Shown here: piece by piece, positions 16,069 to 23,962 of the stretch
How positions within the stretch are numbered: position 1 is the stretch's first letter
Layout: each line of letters starts with the position of its first letter
DNA from: JBBRCX01 sp038204465
GTDB taxonomy: Bacteria > Planctomycetota > Phycisphaerae > Tepidisphaerales > Tepidisphaeraceae
Length of the DNA stretch: 32,699 bases
Direction: 5' to 3'
NCBI GenBank assembly: GCA_038204465.1
Contig: JBBRCX010000053.1
Location: 1-32,699 of the forward strand
Made by a program: the position numbers and the translations under genes
The notes under the pieces: generated by a model
Database searches by the model: none
What the model was told of the DNA's origin: nothing
The model's input: the letters and a program-made list of their open reading frames with translations, nothing else

Positions 16069-16294
16069 GAAATTCAGGCCCGGCAGTATACACCCCACCC
16101 CCCGCCAAACAATCCGCCGCCATCAACTCAAAGATCTCGGCGCACGCCTTGCCGCCAGTTTAGCCGTCGCGCCCACGCGACGTGGGAGGGCGATCCAAAC
16201 GCACCCACCAAACCTCGTTCCGCCACCGGTACAATGCCCACCCGCGCCGATACAATCGCGACTCCACAGCGTCCCTTAACACGGAAAGCCTCCA

Positions 16295-18520
16295 TTGCCC
16301 GAGCCTCCCTTCACCGCGACCGCCCCACATGGCGCCCAGTCGCGCCTCCACCACGAATGGCGCCGTCTTCAGCGAAGCTTTGCGTACCACCCGCACGTGC
16401 AAATCACCCCGCTTACCGGCGATCCGCCGACCGAATTGCAGATCACGTACGTCGCCCGCGTCCTCGTGATGGACGAGGCGGGGCAACTGCTCTACACGCC
16501 GCAGTGCTTCGTGCACCTGTGGCTCCCACCGGAATTCCCCGAAGCGCCGCCGGTCCTTCGGCCGATGAGCAACGTATTTCATCCGAACGTCACCGCCGAT
16601 TGGATTCATCAGTATCCGGCGTGGAACGCGCACGGCAGCGTCGCGGACGTCGTGAGAAGGACCGGCCAGCTCTTGACGCTTCAGGATTACGACGCGGGGG
16701 CAATCTTGAATCCCGAGGCGATGGAATGGGTCGCCGCCAATGCCGCGTTGTTGCCGCTGGACACGGCCGCCGATTTCGCCCCCGACACAAACGGGGAACC
16801 GCTCGCCCGGATCAGCCGCTTCGGCGCTGAAACTTTAGCTGAATACGAATCCCAGCTCCGCGCCGCCTGCGAGCGAATTCTCTCGCCGGCCGGATCGGCG
16901 AGTCTCGCGGACGCCAGGCAAAGCGCCTTGCGCCTCCGCCCCCTGCTGCGCTTGTTCACCGAGGCCGACATTCCCGAAGCGCTGCGGCGCCGGGCGATTG
17001 ACCTCGACGCGTGGATCAGCGCGCTCGACGCGCCCGACGCACGCTGGCAGGCGATGCAGGATGAAGCGCGCAACCTGCGGGCTCTGCTCGCCGCAAGCAG
17101 CGCCGCTGCCGCCGCCGAAGAATCGCTCGCCGCCGCGATCCGCTCAGTCGAATCCCTGGTCCGTCAGGAGCCTCATCCGGATCCGGCCAACACGCTCCAG
17201 ATGATTCCGGGCCTGGAGGTCCTCGATCCGGTATCGATCGAACTGCGCCGACGAATCGGCGAATGCGAGCAGGCGGCGGCCCTGTTACGCCAGCGCCTGG
17301 AGGAATCAAGCCCGATCCAACTGCCGCCGACGGCCGGCGCGAGCACACCCGTCGAACGCTTTCTCGCCACCAAGATTTCGGAAGCGGACGCGGCGTCGAA
17401 AGAAGCTCGCGATCACGCAATCATCCTGTTGCGGGCGGCCGAGCATGCCTTGAATCGCGCCAAGCGTGAGGCGGCCGCGTTCGACGTCATCACCGCATGG
17501 GCGAGTTACAGCGAGTTGATGGGCCGGGGACGCGCGCTCGTGAAAAAAGTTCGCAGCCTCGGATCGGCTGGCGTACAGGCATACTTTCTCGAGGGTCAGG
17601 GAAGCCGCACCGGCCCGTTTGACTTCGAAGACCTGATCGACGTTGGCGGCAGCTCAGCCACGGTCCGTCTCCTGGCGCCGGGCTCGATTGAACTCCTCGA
17701 CGAATTAACCAGCGATGCACTGGGCTCAGGAAACGGCGAGTCAATCAGCGTCATCATGCGCCGCAAGTCCGGTCAGCCGTTCCAAATGATCGTTCTGCCG
17801 ACGCCCCACCCCGACGAGCTGCGCGTGCAGATCGAGTACCTGCTCAACCAAACACATGACCGCCTGACGCGGCTCACCGCCCCGCCGCCACAGGCGCAGT
17901 CGTGGGTTGGCCGGTTCACCGCGGCGCTGGCAAGGCCTAACGCAATGGCTGCACTTCGCGCAATGTACACGCAGACCACGACGCTTTGGAAAGCGCTGCT
18001 CGGCGACATCGCCGCCGCATCTCGTTTCAAGGAGCGGCTCGCCACTTTCTACCTGCTTCGACGCCTGTCAGAAGTCGTTCCAAAACTGTTGCGTCATATC
18101 GCGATCTCCGAAGAGGCCGCGGGAGGCGCGTCGCGAATAGTGGCTGAAATCGCGTCGCGCTCGAGTCGCGACGTCAACACCGATCAGCTCATCGTGCCAC
18201 GCGATCGGGCGGAGGAGTATGTCGACCAGCTCGCCCGCCATGAACGCGCCCAGCGCGAAGCGGCCAGGGCACGCAAGGCGCTGAGCCGCTCTGCCGATCA
18301 GGTCCGCGTCCGCGTTGCTTCGCCGCGCCGTTATGGCTCGCCCGTGCTTCCCTCTTTCGACCTCGTCGAGCCGCTCCCGCCGCCGATCGTCGATCTTGCC
18401 GAATCGCTTTCGGACCGGTCGCTGCAGGCGAGGATCGACCAGCTCGAGAAACTGCTCGGCGTGCCCCTGCGGCCCACCGCCGCGCAATCGAAAAACCAAG
18501 CGGATGGAGCGCGCCGTTGA
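16295..18520 (+). CDS. E2/UBC-like domain protein lacking the catalytic cysteine, with long helical C-terminus
   Basis: Residues about 17-148 match the order of a ubiquitin-conjugating (E2) fold. A first helix (HHEWRRLQRSFAYHP) is followed by strands (TELQITYVARVLV) and FVHLWLPPEFPEAPPVL, the proline-rich PxYPxxPP strand. HPNV at 96-99 is the E2 HPN motif, and ILNPEAMEWV is the C-terminal helix. The position expected for the catalytic Cys, seven or so residues after HPN, reads TADWIHQYPAW and has no Cys. The remaining 590 residues are mostly Ala/Arg/Glu-rich helices, with a beta-rich insert at about 428-505 (QAYFLEGQGSRTGPFDFEDL). The start is TTG 16295: an in-frame TAA at 16277 excludes earlier starts, and GGAAAG lies six bases upstream. 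Its stop overlaps the rhamnosidase start. An inactive E2 variant or RWD-like adaptor is possible; function unknown. Confidence 0.7.
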   Translation: MPEPPFTATAPHGAQSRLHHEWRRLQRSFAYHPHVQITPLTGDPPTELQITYVARVLVMDEAGQLLYTPQCFVHLWLPPEFPEAPPVLRPMSNVFHPNVTADWIHQYPAWNAHGSVADVVRRTGQLLTLQDYDAGAILNPEAMEWVAANAALLPLDTAADFAPDTNGEPLARISRFGAETLAEYESQLRAACERILSPAGSASLADARQSALRLRPLLRLFTEADIPEALRRRAIDLDAWISALDAPDARWQAMQDEARNLRALLAASSAAAAAEESLAAAIRSVESLVRQEPHPDPANTLQMIPGLEVLDPVSIELRRRIGECEQAAALLRQRLEESSPIQLPPTAGASTPVERFLATKISEADAASKEARDHAIILLRAAEHALNRAKREAAAFDVITAWASYSELMGRGRALVKKVRSLGSAGVQAYFLEGQGSRTGPFDFEDLIDVGGSSATVRLLAPGSIELLDELTSDALGSGNGESISVIMRRKSGQPFQMIVLPTPHPDELRVQIEYLLNQTHDRLTRLTAPPPQAQSWVGRFTAALARPNAMAALRAMYTQTTTLWKALLGDIAAASRFKERLATFYLLRRLSEVVPKLLRHIAISEEAAGGASRIVAEIASRSSRDVNTDQLIVPRDRAEEYVDQLARHERAQREAARARKALSRSADQVRVRVASPRRYGSPVLPSFDLVEPLPPPIVDLAESLSDRSLQARIDQLEKLLGVPLRPTAAQSKNQADGARR

Positions 18521-20874
18521 GTGAGGAACCGGACGATCGGTTGTTTCCCGCGCCCCCGAAAACCGGCTGGATTGCGAAGTGGATCTGGCTGCGCGGCGCG
18601 CAGGAAAATTCCTGGCGGAATTCCTACGTCCTGTTTCGAAAGCAATTCGACGCCGGCGGGCAGCTTCAGATCCACGTCGCCGCCGATTCTCGCTACGAAC
18701 TCTACCTCGACGGCCAACGCATCGCCCGCGGCACTGATTCCTCCGCTGCCGGCTACAAATCGTTCGACACCTGGACGACCGAAGTTTCGCGCGGCAAGCA
18801 CGCGCTGGCGGTGCTGGTTCATCACGTCGGCGAGGTCTGCGCCACCTCCCTCAAGTCCCGTCCCGGGCTCCTCGTCGAGGCCCGCGACAGCGCGGGGCAA
18901 GCGATTGCGTCCGATGACACCTGGCAGGCGTCCGCATGCGCAGCGTTCCGGCAGGATCTGCCATGCATGATGTCGCATTTCGGTTTCTATCAGATGTGCG
19001 ACTATCGGAACTTTCCGCCGGATTGGGCACAGATCCGACCCTCTGATCCTTCATGGCCTGCCGCTGAAGTCATCGCCGACGCCGGCAGCGGCCCCTGGGG
19101 GAAGCTCTTCCCGCGCGACATTCCCCCGCTCCAGACGACTCCGGTGCAGGCCACGAAAATCATCGCGCGGGGAACCTGGACCCAGGGGGAGTTCGATGCG
19201 ATGGAAAAACCATCCGTGGGCGCATGGATGGGCGCCCGCCGGCGGAAAAGCAATGACGGGCCCACGATATTCCCGCTGCACTTCGAGCCGTCGATTCACG
19301 GACAATATGCGGCGTTCGACTTCGGCCGCGAAGTGACCGGGCACCTGCGCCTGCGCTTCGAAGGCGCGAAGGCCGCTCAGCAGATCGACGTCGGCTATGA
19401 CGAAACACTTGATGCGTCAGGCCTGCCAAATCCCCGCCGCACCTACGTTCATTTCGCCGATCGCCTCGTGCTGCGCGAGAATCAGACCGTCGCCGAGATC
19501 TTCGACGCCCGCGGCTTCCGTTACGTCATGCTCGATCTCCCGCCGGACAGCAGCGGTCTCACCATCACCTCCGTCGAGCTCGATGAACGCACCTATCCGA
19601 TGCCGCAAACCGGCCGCTTCGACTGCTCCGATCCGTCGCTGCCGCCGCTCTATGACATCGGCGTCGAGACGACACGCCTCTCGATGCTCGACGTCTATGT
19701 CGATTGCCCCTCGCGCGAGCGCGTGCTCTGGATGGACTGTTATCTCGAGGCGCTGTGCAGCAGCTACGGCGCAGGCATCACCCGGCTCTGGCGGCGCGTG
19801 CTGCTGCTCTACGCCCAGGACCGATTCAAAGGCGAGGCGCTGACCGGCGCAATCAAGGCTTACTGCCCCAGCGACAACGATGTCGCCATCCCAAACTACG
19901 TGATGTTTTATGCGTGCGCCGTCTCCGACTACGTGCAGCACAGCGGCGATCTCGCCACTGGCGGCGCACTGTTCGACATCGTCATGCAGCAGTTCGACCT
20001 GCTTGACCGCTTCGCAACGCCCCAGGGCTTATTCGGCACGGGATGGCCCAGTTGGCATTTCATCGATTGGTCCGCGATGGACTACGGCGGCGTCCCCGCA
20101 GCCGTCAACGCGATCTTCATCCTCATGCATCGCAAGGTCGCCCGGCTCGCGACGCTACTCGGCCATCACGATGCTGCAAAGTCTCTCGACGCGCGCCGAA
20201 AACACCTCGAACAGGCGTTCCATCACGCATTTTGGAATACCGATGAAGGCCTCTTCGTCGACGCGATCTACGATGGCAAGCCCAGCGCGGTGCGCAGCCA
20301 GTTGAGCAATGTTCTGGCGATCGTGGCGGGAATCATCAGCGGCGAGCAAGCGCGATCGTTGCTCCGCCGCGTGTGTGATCCGTCGCGGCTCCTTCCCCGC
20401 ACGCCGGGGGACTACCGGCTCAAGCCGGGCTTCCAGCCTCAGACCGGCGGGATCGTTCCGGTCGGCACGCCCGCACTCGCGACGTTTCTTGCTGTGGCGC
20501 TTTTTGAGAGTGGCATGGACGAGGAAGCGCTCGACTACATCCGCGTGAACTGGCCGCCGCTCGCGGTCAACGGCGCCTTCGCCGAGCATTTCCTTTTCGA
20601 CAACAACACCAGCTTCTGTCACGGCTGGAGCGCCGCGCCGACCTTCCTCTTCCCCCGCTACATCCTGGGCGCTCGCCCCGCGGCGCCGGGCTGGAAAACT
20701 GTCTCCGTCAGGCCCAGGGCCTGCGGCTTGCAATGGGCGAAAGGGACGATTCTCACGCCGCTCGGCCCGCTTCATATCCACTGGAAAGCCACGACCGGCG
20801 CGCCGCTGGAGCTCTCTATCGACGCCCCGCCGGGCATGAAGGTGATCACCACCGAACCAACCGAGGCCGAATGA
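18517..20874 (+). CDS. GH78-like alpha-L-rhamnosidase
   Basis: A 785-residue glycoside hydrolase of the GH78 type, which releases L-rhamnose from glycans. The N-terminal beta-domains (ENSWRNSYVLFRKQF, HVAADSRYELYLDGQRIARG) match the sugar-binding and fold-supporting modules of the family. The (alpha/alpha)6 barrel begins with VDCPSRERVLWMD (residues 395-407), the counterpart of the conserved DCPxRERxxW motif, and continues through GLFGTGWPSWHFIDWSAMDY. The C-terminal sandwich ends with VRPRACGLQWAKGTI. No signal peptide is evident, so the substrate is probably handled inside the cell. The TTG start shares four bases (TTGA) with the stop of the E2-like gene and has GGAG seven bases upstream, implying translational coupling. 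It ends 4 bp from a convergent gene. Confidence 0.88.
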   Translation: MSEEPDDRLFPAPPKTGWIAKWIWLRGAQENSWRNSYVLFRKQFDAGGQLQIHVAADSRYELYLDGQRIARGTDSSAAGYKSFDTWTTEVSRGKHALAVLVHHVGEVCATSLKSRPGLLVEARDSAGQAIASDDTWQASACAAFRQDLPCMMSHFGFYQMCDYRNFPPDWAQIRPSDPSWPAAEVIADAGSGPWGKLFPRDIPPLQTTPVQATKIIARGTWTQGEFDAMEKPSVGAWMGARRRKSNDGPTIFPLHFEPSIHGQYAAFDFGREVTGHLRLRFEGAKAAQQIDVGYDETLDASGLPNPRRTYVHFADRLVLRENQTVAEIFDARGFRYVMLDLPPDSSGLTITSVELDERTYPMPQTGRFDCSDPSLPPLYDIGVETTRLSMLDVYVDCPSRERVLWMDCYLEALCSSYGAGITRLWRRVLLLYAQDRFKGEALTGAIKAYCPSDNDVAIPNYVMFYACAVSDYVQHSGDLATGGALFDIVMQQFDLLDRFATPQGLFGTGWPSWHFIDWSAMDYGGVPAAVNAIFILMHRKVARLATLLGHHDAAKSLDARRKHLEQAFHHAFWNTDEGLFVDAIYDGKPSAVRSQLSNVLAIVAGIISGEQARSLLRRVCDPSRLLPRTPGDYRLKPGFQPQTGGIVPVGTPALATFLAVALFESGMDEEALDYIRVNWPPLAVNGAFAEHFLFDNNTSFCHGWSAAPTFLFPRYILGARPAAPGWKTVSVRPRACGLQWAKGTILTPLGPLHIHWKATTGAPLELSIDAPPGMKVITTEPTEAE

Positions 20875-20878
20875 CCGA

Positions 20879-21961
20879 TCACGGCGTCGGCCGCTTCGGC
20901 TCCGCCGCCTTCAACTTTTCCACGGCCCATTTTTCCAGCGCCGTCAGCGCCACCGGCGCGACCTCACCTTTCATCCCCGCATTCGAGTCGGCTTTGACGA
21001 TCTTGAGGTTGTGGCTGGCGCCGGGGATCACCGCCATTTCGTGATCGTCGTTCCGGCGCGTCTTGAGCGCCGCGTCCAATGCCTCCGCGTCCTTCTTCGG
21101 CGAGACCTGCGTGTCCTTTTCGCCCGCCATCACCAGCACCGGCCCCGAAAACTGCGCAACGGACTTGCACGGGTCCAGCGCCAACTCGCTATGGAGGAAT
21201 TCGCCGAGGTACGCCGGATACAACGCAGCCAGGCCCGGCGGCACATCGGCGGGCACCTGCCCTCTTTCGCGGACGGCTTCCGTGATTCGCGCGTTTGTGT
21301 CCAGCAAATACTTCCTCTGTTGCGCATTGGCCTTCTGTTGACGAAGCAGAGACGTCAGCTGATCCGTTATGACAGCATCCATCGTCCGACCGGGCGTGCT
21401 CAGAAGAATCAAGACAGACGGCGCCTCTCGCTTCGGTGTCAGCACCTCCACCGCCGACAGCGCCAAAAGTCCGCCTTCGCTGTGACCGAGTATCCCAACG
21501 CGCGCCCCATCAATCTCCGGCCGATCCTGCACGAACTGATACGCGCTGATCACATCGTCCCTGAAGTTCTCCCAGGTAAAGAACTCGCCATACTCCTTCG
21601 GGTCCTTCGGCAGTCCCGCCGCGCTGGCGTACATCCCGCGCTTGTCGAAACGCAGCGAAGCGATACCCTTCTCCGCCATTCGCTCGGCAATTTGCTTCAT
21701 TAGATTCGTCACCATCCCCGGCGGCTGATTTCCATCCCGATCCGTCGGCCCGCTCCCCGCGATCAACACGAGCGCCGGTACGCGGCTCTCACCGGCGCCG
21801 GCTGGCAGAAGAAACGTCCCGACAATCCTCGTCCCCCCCGCGCCCGCAAAGCTGATCTCTTGCGCGACAGCGCCATGCGGTCTTGTCTCCGCCGCGCCCC
21901 TTGAGCCGTTCGGCATCCCAAAAAAGATGAGTAGCCCGGCTGCAATGACGGTCAATCTCAT
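20879..21961 (-). CDS. Secreted alpha/beta hydrolase
   Basis: A 360-residue exported hydrolase of the serine alpha/beta-fold type. The ATG at 21961 begins a normal signal peptide (MRLTVIAAGLLIFFG). The catalytic triad is visible: Ser161 in GILGHSEGG, Asp283 in MAGEKDTQVS and His317 in PGASHNLK; the oxyanion-hole strand is LIAGSGPTDRDG. The motif set (IAGSGPTDRDGN, FDKRGMYAS, GHSEGGLLA) matches bacterial acyl-peptidase/esterase relatives of unknown substrate. The frame is open to 22045, which would overlap the divergent gene at 22024; the 21961 start leaves 62 bp between them. It converges on the rhamnosidase gene with only 4 bp between stop codons. Confidence 0.88.
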   Translation of the reverse strand: MRLTVIAAGLLIFFGMPNGSRGAAETRPHGAVAQEISFAGAGGTRIVGTFLLPAGAGESRVPALVLIAGSGPTDRDGNQPPGMVTNLMKQIAERMAEKGIASLRFDKRGMYASAAGLPKDPKEYGEFFTWENFRDDVISAYQFVQDRPEIDGARVGILGHSEGGLLALSAVEVLTPKREAPSVLILLSTPGRTMDAVITDQLTSLLRQQKANAQQRKYLLDTNARITEAVRERGQVPADVPPGLAALYPAYLGEFLHSELALDPCKSVAQFSGPVLVMAGEKDTQVSPKKDAEALDAALKTRRNDDHEMAVIPGASHNLKIVKADSNAGMKGEVAPVALTALEKWAVEKLKAAEPKRPTP

Positions 21962-22023
21962 TCGTAGACTTTCTTTCACGGAAAGGTCGATGCGCATCTC
22001 ACGAGCAGCTACCACCGAAAGCT

Positions 22024-22575
22024 GTGCATCCTCATGATAAGACAAGCATCAAACCCCGGCTCACGAATCTCCTCGGGTTTGCTGCATCGGCGCTCCTAAT
22101 CCTCGAAGCGTTCATGTGGGTGAGGAGCTATTGGATAGCAGACCTGACCGGCTGGATGCGCTCCGGTGGCAGTGCGCCGCTTGGATATTTGGACTACCAG
22201 GCTAACTCCGTTCACGGCACCCTCTCTTTTGGGCGAGGGCGTTCGGTCGGCATCTACCCCGAATGGGCTCTGCACCCGTGGCCCGTCGGAATGTATTGGA
22301 ACAGCATCCCCGCAAGCCGCATCAATGCGCCGGAGGTGCTCATCGGCTTCCGGAAAGACGGCAGAAGTAACAGGCCCCTGCTGACTTACGGCTTTACGAT
22401 TCACTATTCGTTGCTCATCCTGATAACCAGCCTTCCAGCCTTTCTCTGGTGGCGGCTGCTCTGGCGCCGGCGACTCCGCCGGGTCCGGGTCCACGAAGGC
22501 AGATGTGTTTTCTGCGGTTACGATCTTCGGGAAAGTCGTGGTCTTTGTCCTGAATGCGGACAAGCCGGAGTGTAG
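22024..22575 (+). CDS. Membrane protein with C-terminal zinc ribbon
   Basis: A 183-residue protein with two membrane segments (about residues 15-35 and 125-146), a periplasmic loop between them with several Trp and Tyr, and a basic stop-transfer stretch (RRRLRRVR). It ends with RCVFCGYDLRESRGLCPECG, the same Cys4 ribbon as the protein at 6708, here at the C-terminus on the cytoplasmic side. The GTG at 22024 is the first start available. The gene is divergent from the hydrolase gene and ends 5 bp before a convergent tRNA-Thr. Function unknown. Confidence 0.72.
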   Translation: MHPHDKTSIKPRLTNLLGFAASALLILEAFMWVRSYWIADLTGWMRSGGSAPLGYLDYQANSVHGTLSFGRGRSVGIYPEWALHPWPVGMYWNSIPASRINAPEVLIGFRKDGRSNRPLLTYGFTIHYSLLILITSLPAFLWWRLLWRRRLRRVRVHEGRCVFCGYDLRESRGLCPECGQAGV

Positions 22576-22580
22576 CCCAA

Positions 22581-22652
22581 AGCCGAAGAGGGGACTTGAA
22601 CCCCTAACCCCCGCTTTACGAAAGCGGTGCTCTGCCATTGAGCTACTTCGGC
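22581..22652 (-). tRNA. tRNA-Thr (anticodon CGT)
   Basis: A complete 72-nt cloverleaf on the minus strand. Acceptor GCCGAAG pairs fully with CTTCGGC, with a T discriminator. The D-arm contains AGCTCAATGGCAGAGC. The anticodon stem CCGCT/AGCGG encloses TTCGTAA, with anticodon CGT reading ACG. The T-arm contains GTTCAAGTC. CCA is not encoded. Confidence 0.96.
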
Positions 22653-22775
22653 GCCGGCGGACTTCTCAGCCCGCGCTCGCGAAGGATAGCCCGTTGGCCC
22701 GGTTTTTCAAGCGTCGCCGGAACCCTCATCACCGCAGCCGCAACGAAGCTTCAAGCACCTGCATCCGAAGCAAAT

Positions 22776-23081
22776 CTATCGTGTCACGTGCGACAGCGCG
22801 ACCTGCCCGAGACACTGGTTGTGCAGGCGGATCGTGATTGTGTGGACGAGATCGCGCAAGGCATCGCGCCAGTCGTTTTGGCGCGAACGGCATCCGAAGT
22901 CGCCGAAGGAGTCGTGGACAGCTGCGCGAACTTCATAGCGCCGTCCGATGCGCCGCATGGTGATCGTCAAAGCGAAATCTCCGAGTCGTCGGCCCATGCG
23001 CAGCGAGCGGCGCAGCCAAGCCATCAGCTGGCGGCGCTGCGAGGGCTTCAGCAGCACATTTCCCGCATCCAGTTTCATCAT
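22776..23081 (-). CDS. Small HPF/RaiA-like protein
   Basis: A 101-residue (or 100, from the adjacent ATG) basic protein with an excellent ribosome site, GGGAGGT six bases before the ATG pair. The sequence reads LKPSQRRQLMAWLRRSLRMG, then a strand pair (DFALTITMRRIGRRYEVRAAVHDSFG), then DWRDALRDLVHTITIRLHNQ. The order helix, strands, helix with VRAAVHD and a final basic helix resembles the hibernation-promoting-factor/RaiA fold that binds the small ribosomal subunit, although motif-level identity is weak. tRNA-Thr follows on the same strand 123 bp downstream. The alternative plus-strand frame across this region has no ribosome site or motifs. Confidence 0.6.
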   Translation of the reverse strand: MMKLDAGNVLLKPSQRRQLMAWLRRSLRMGRRLGDFALTITMRRIGRRYEVRAAVHDSFGDFGCRSRQNDWRDALRDLVHTITIRLHNQCLGQVALSHVTR

Positions 23082-23254
23082 CTGTCAACCTCCCAGAAGT
23101 GAATGGCCTTATCTTATCAGGTCGCAGCCGCGCGCCGCCGGCCAAAACCGCGGCGCGAGTGAAATTTAACACAACCGCCTTCGCCCACTCCGCCTAGACG
23201 ACCACGCCCATGCCCGCTACGCTAACCGGCTCATGCAAGGAAAGGAGACCGTGA

Positions 23255-23329
23255 ATGTCTAAGCCTCGCCGCCGCCGAAAAATCGGCAGCAAAAAGCGCA
23301 AGGCCCGGCGCGACCGGCGCAAGCGATAA
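23255..23329 (+). CDS. 24-residue Lys/Arg-rich peptide
   Basis: ATG 23255 to TAA 23327-23329 encodes 24 residues, starting MSKPRRRRKIGSKKRK; about two thirds are Lys or Arg. AAAGGAG (23241-23247) is seven bases before the ATG. A perfect 15-bp terminator stem follows 14 bp after the stop. A dedicated ribosome site and terminator argue it is a real gene. Tiny basic proteins of this kind are usually ribosome-associated (bS22 or bTHX-like, AURKAIP1/COX24-like peptides); the sequence is similar in character but not clearly homologous to any of them. It lies divergent from the HPF/RaiA-like gene. Confidence 0.65.
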   Translation: MSKPRRRRKIGSKKRKARRDRRKR

Positions 23330-23342
23330 GCGAACCATCCCT

Positions 23343-23403
23343 CGGCGAAGCGGCGGGGAGCGCACCATTCCACTCGCGCCCGCCGCTTCGCCGATTCGTT
23401 TTC
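23343..23403 (+). terminator. Strong intrinsic terminator after the basic peptide gene
   Basis: CGGCGAAGCGGCGGG (23343-23357) and CCCGCCGCTTCGCCG (23379-23393) form a perfect 15-bp stem with a 21-nt loop, followed by ATTCGTTTTC. It ends the transcript of the 24-residue peptide gene before the Clp-N gene. Confidence 0.85.
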
Positions 23404-23509
23404 AACGTGTCCAATCCTCTTCACTCCGCTTCCTCGCTTCGATTCTGAATCGACGTCACCCCGCCGGGCCGGTATCATCCACGCAAACTTGCTTCGGGAG
23501 ACCACGCGG

Positions 23510-23962
23510 ATGCGAGAACATTTGACCGGCCAACTGCGTTCCGTGCTCGACCGCGCCCAGGAACTCGCCCGCGGGCTCAACCAGGAATACGTTTCCACCG
23601 AGCACCTCCTGCTCGGCACGCTCGAATGCGAGACCTGTGAAGCCTGCCAGGCCCTGCGGCTGCACGAGATGGACCCAGCGGAACTGAGGGACGGGCTGCT
23701 CCGTCTCCTCCCACAAGGCGAGGAGACGCCGGTGGTCTCCGGAGACCTGCCCCTCTCCCCCAACGCGAAGCAGGCCATCACCGATGCGCTCGCCCGCGCG
23801 GGCAGCAACGGGGGTGGCGCGGGCGTGTCGACCCGCTTCGCCCTCGCCGCCCTTCTGCAGGAACCGGACACGCTCATCCGCCAATGCCTGCGGGCGGCCG
23901 GCGCCGATGTGGAGCAATTGCAGCGACTGCTCGCCCAACCGCCTTCGGAGCCGGAAGAGTGA
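23510..23962 (+). CDS. Stand-alone Clp N-terminal domain protein
   Basis: A 150-residue protein made of the double Clp-N (ClpA/ClpC N-domain) repeat without any ATPase domain. Repeat one: RSVLDRAQELARGLNQEYVSTEHLLLGTL. Repeat two: LSPNAKQAITDALARAGSNGG, then RFALAALLQEPDTLIRQCLRAAGAD. In Clp proteins this domain binds adaptors and substrates. Stand-alone copies may act as adaptors or decoys. The ATG at 23510 has GGGAG nine bases upstream; the frame is open to 23489. Its stop shares one base with the pyrF start (TGATG), so the two are probably translated together, though a functional link is not obvious. Confidence 0.85.
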   Translation: MREHLTGQLRSVLDRAQELARGLNQEYVSTEHLLLGTLECETCEACQALRLHEMDPAELRDGLLRLLPQGEETPVVSGDLPLSPNAKQAITDALARAGSNGGGAGVSTRFALAALLQEPDTLIRQCLRAAGADVEQLQRLLAQPPSEPEE

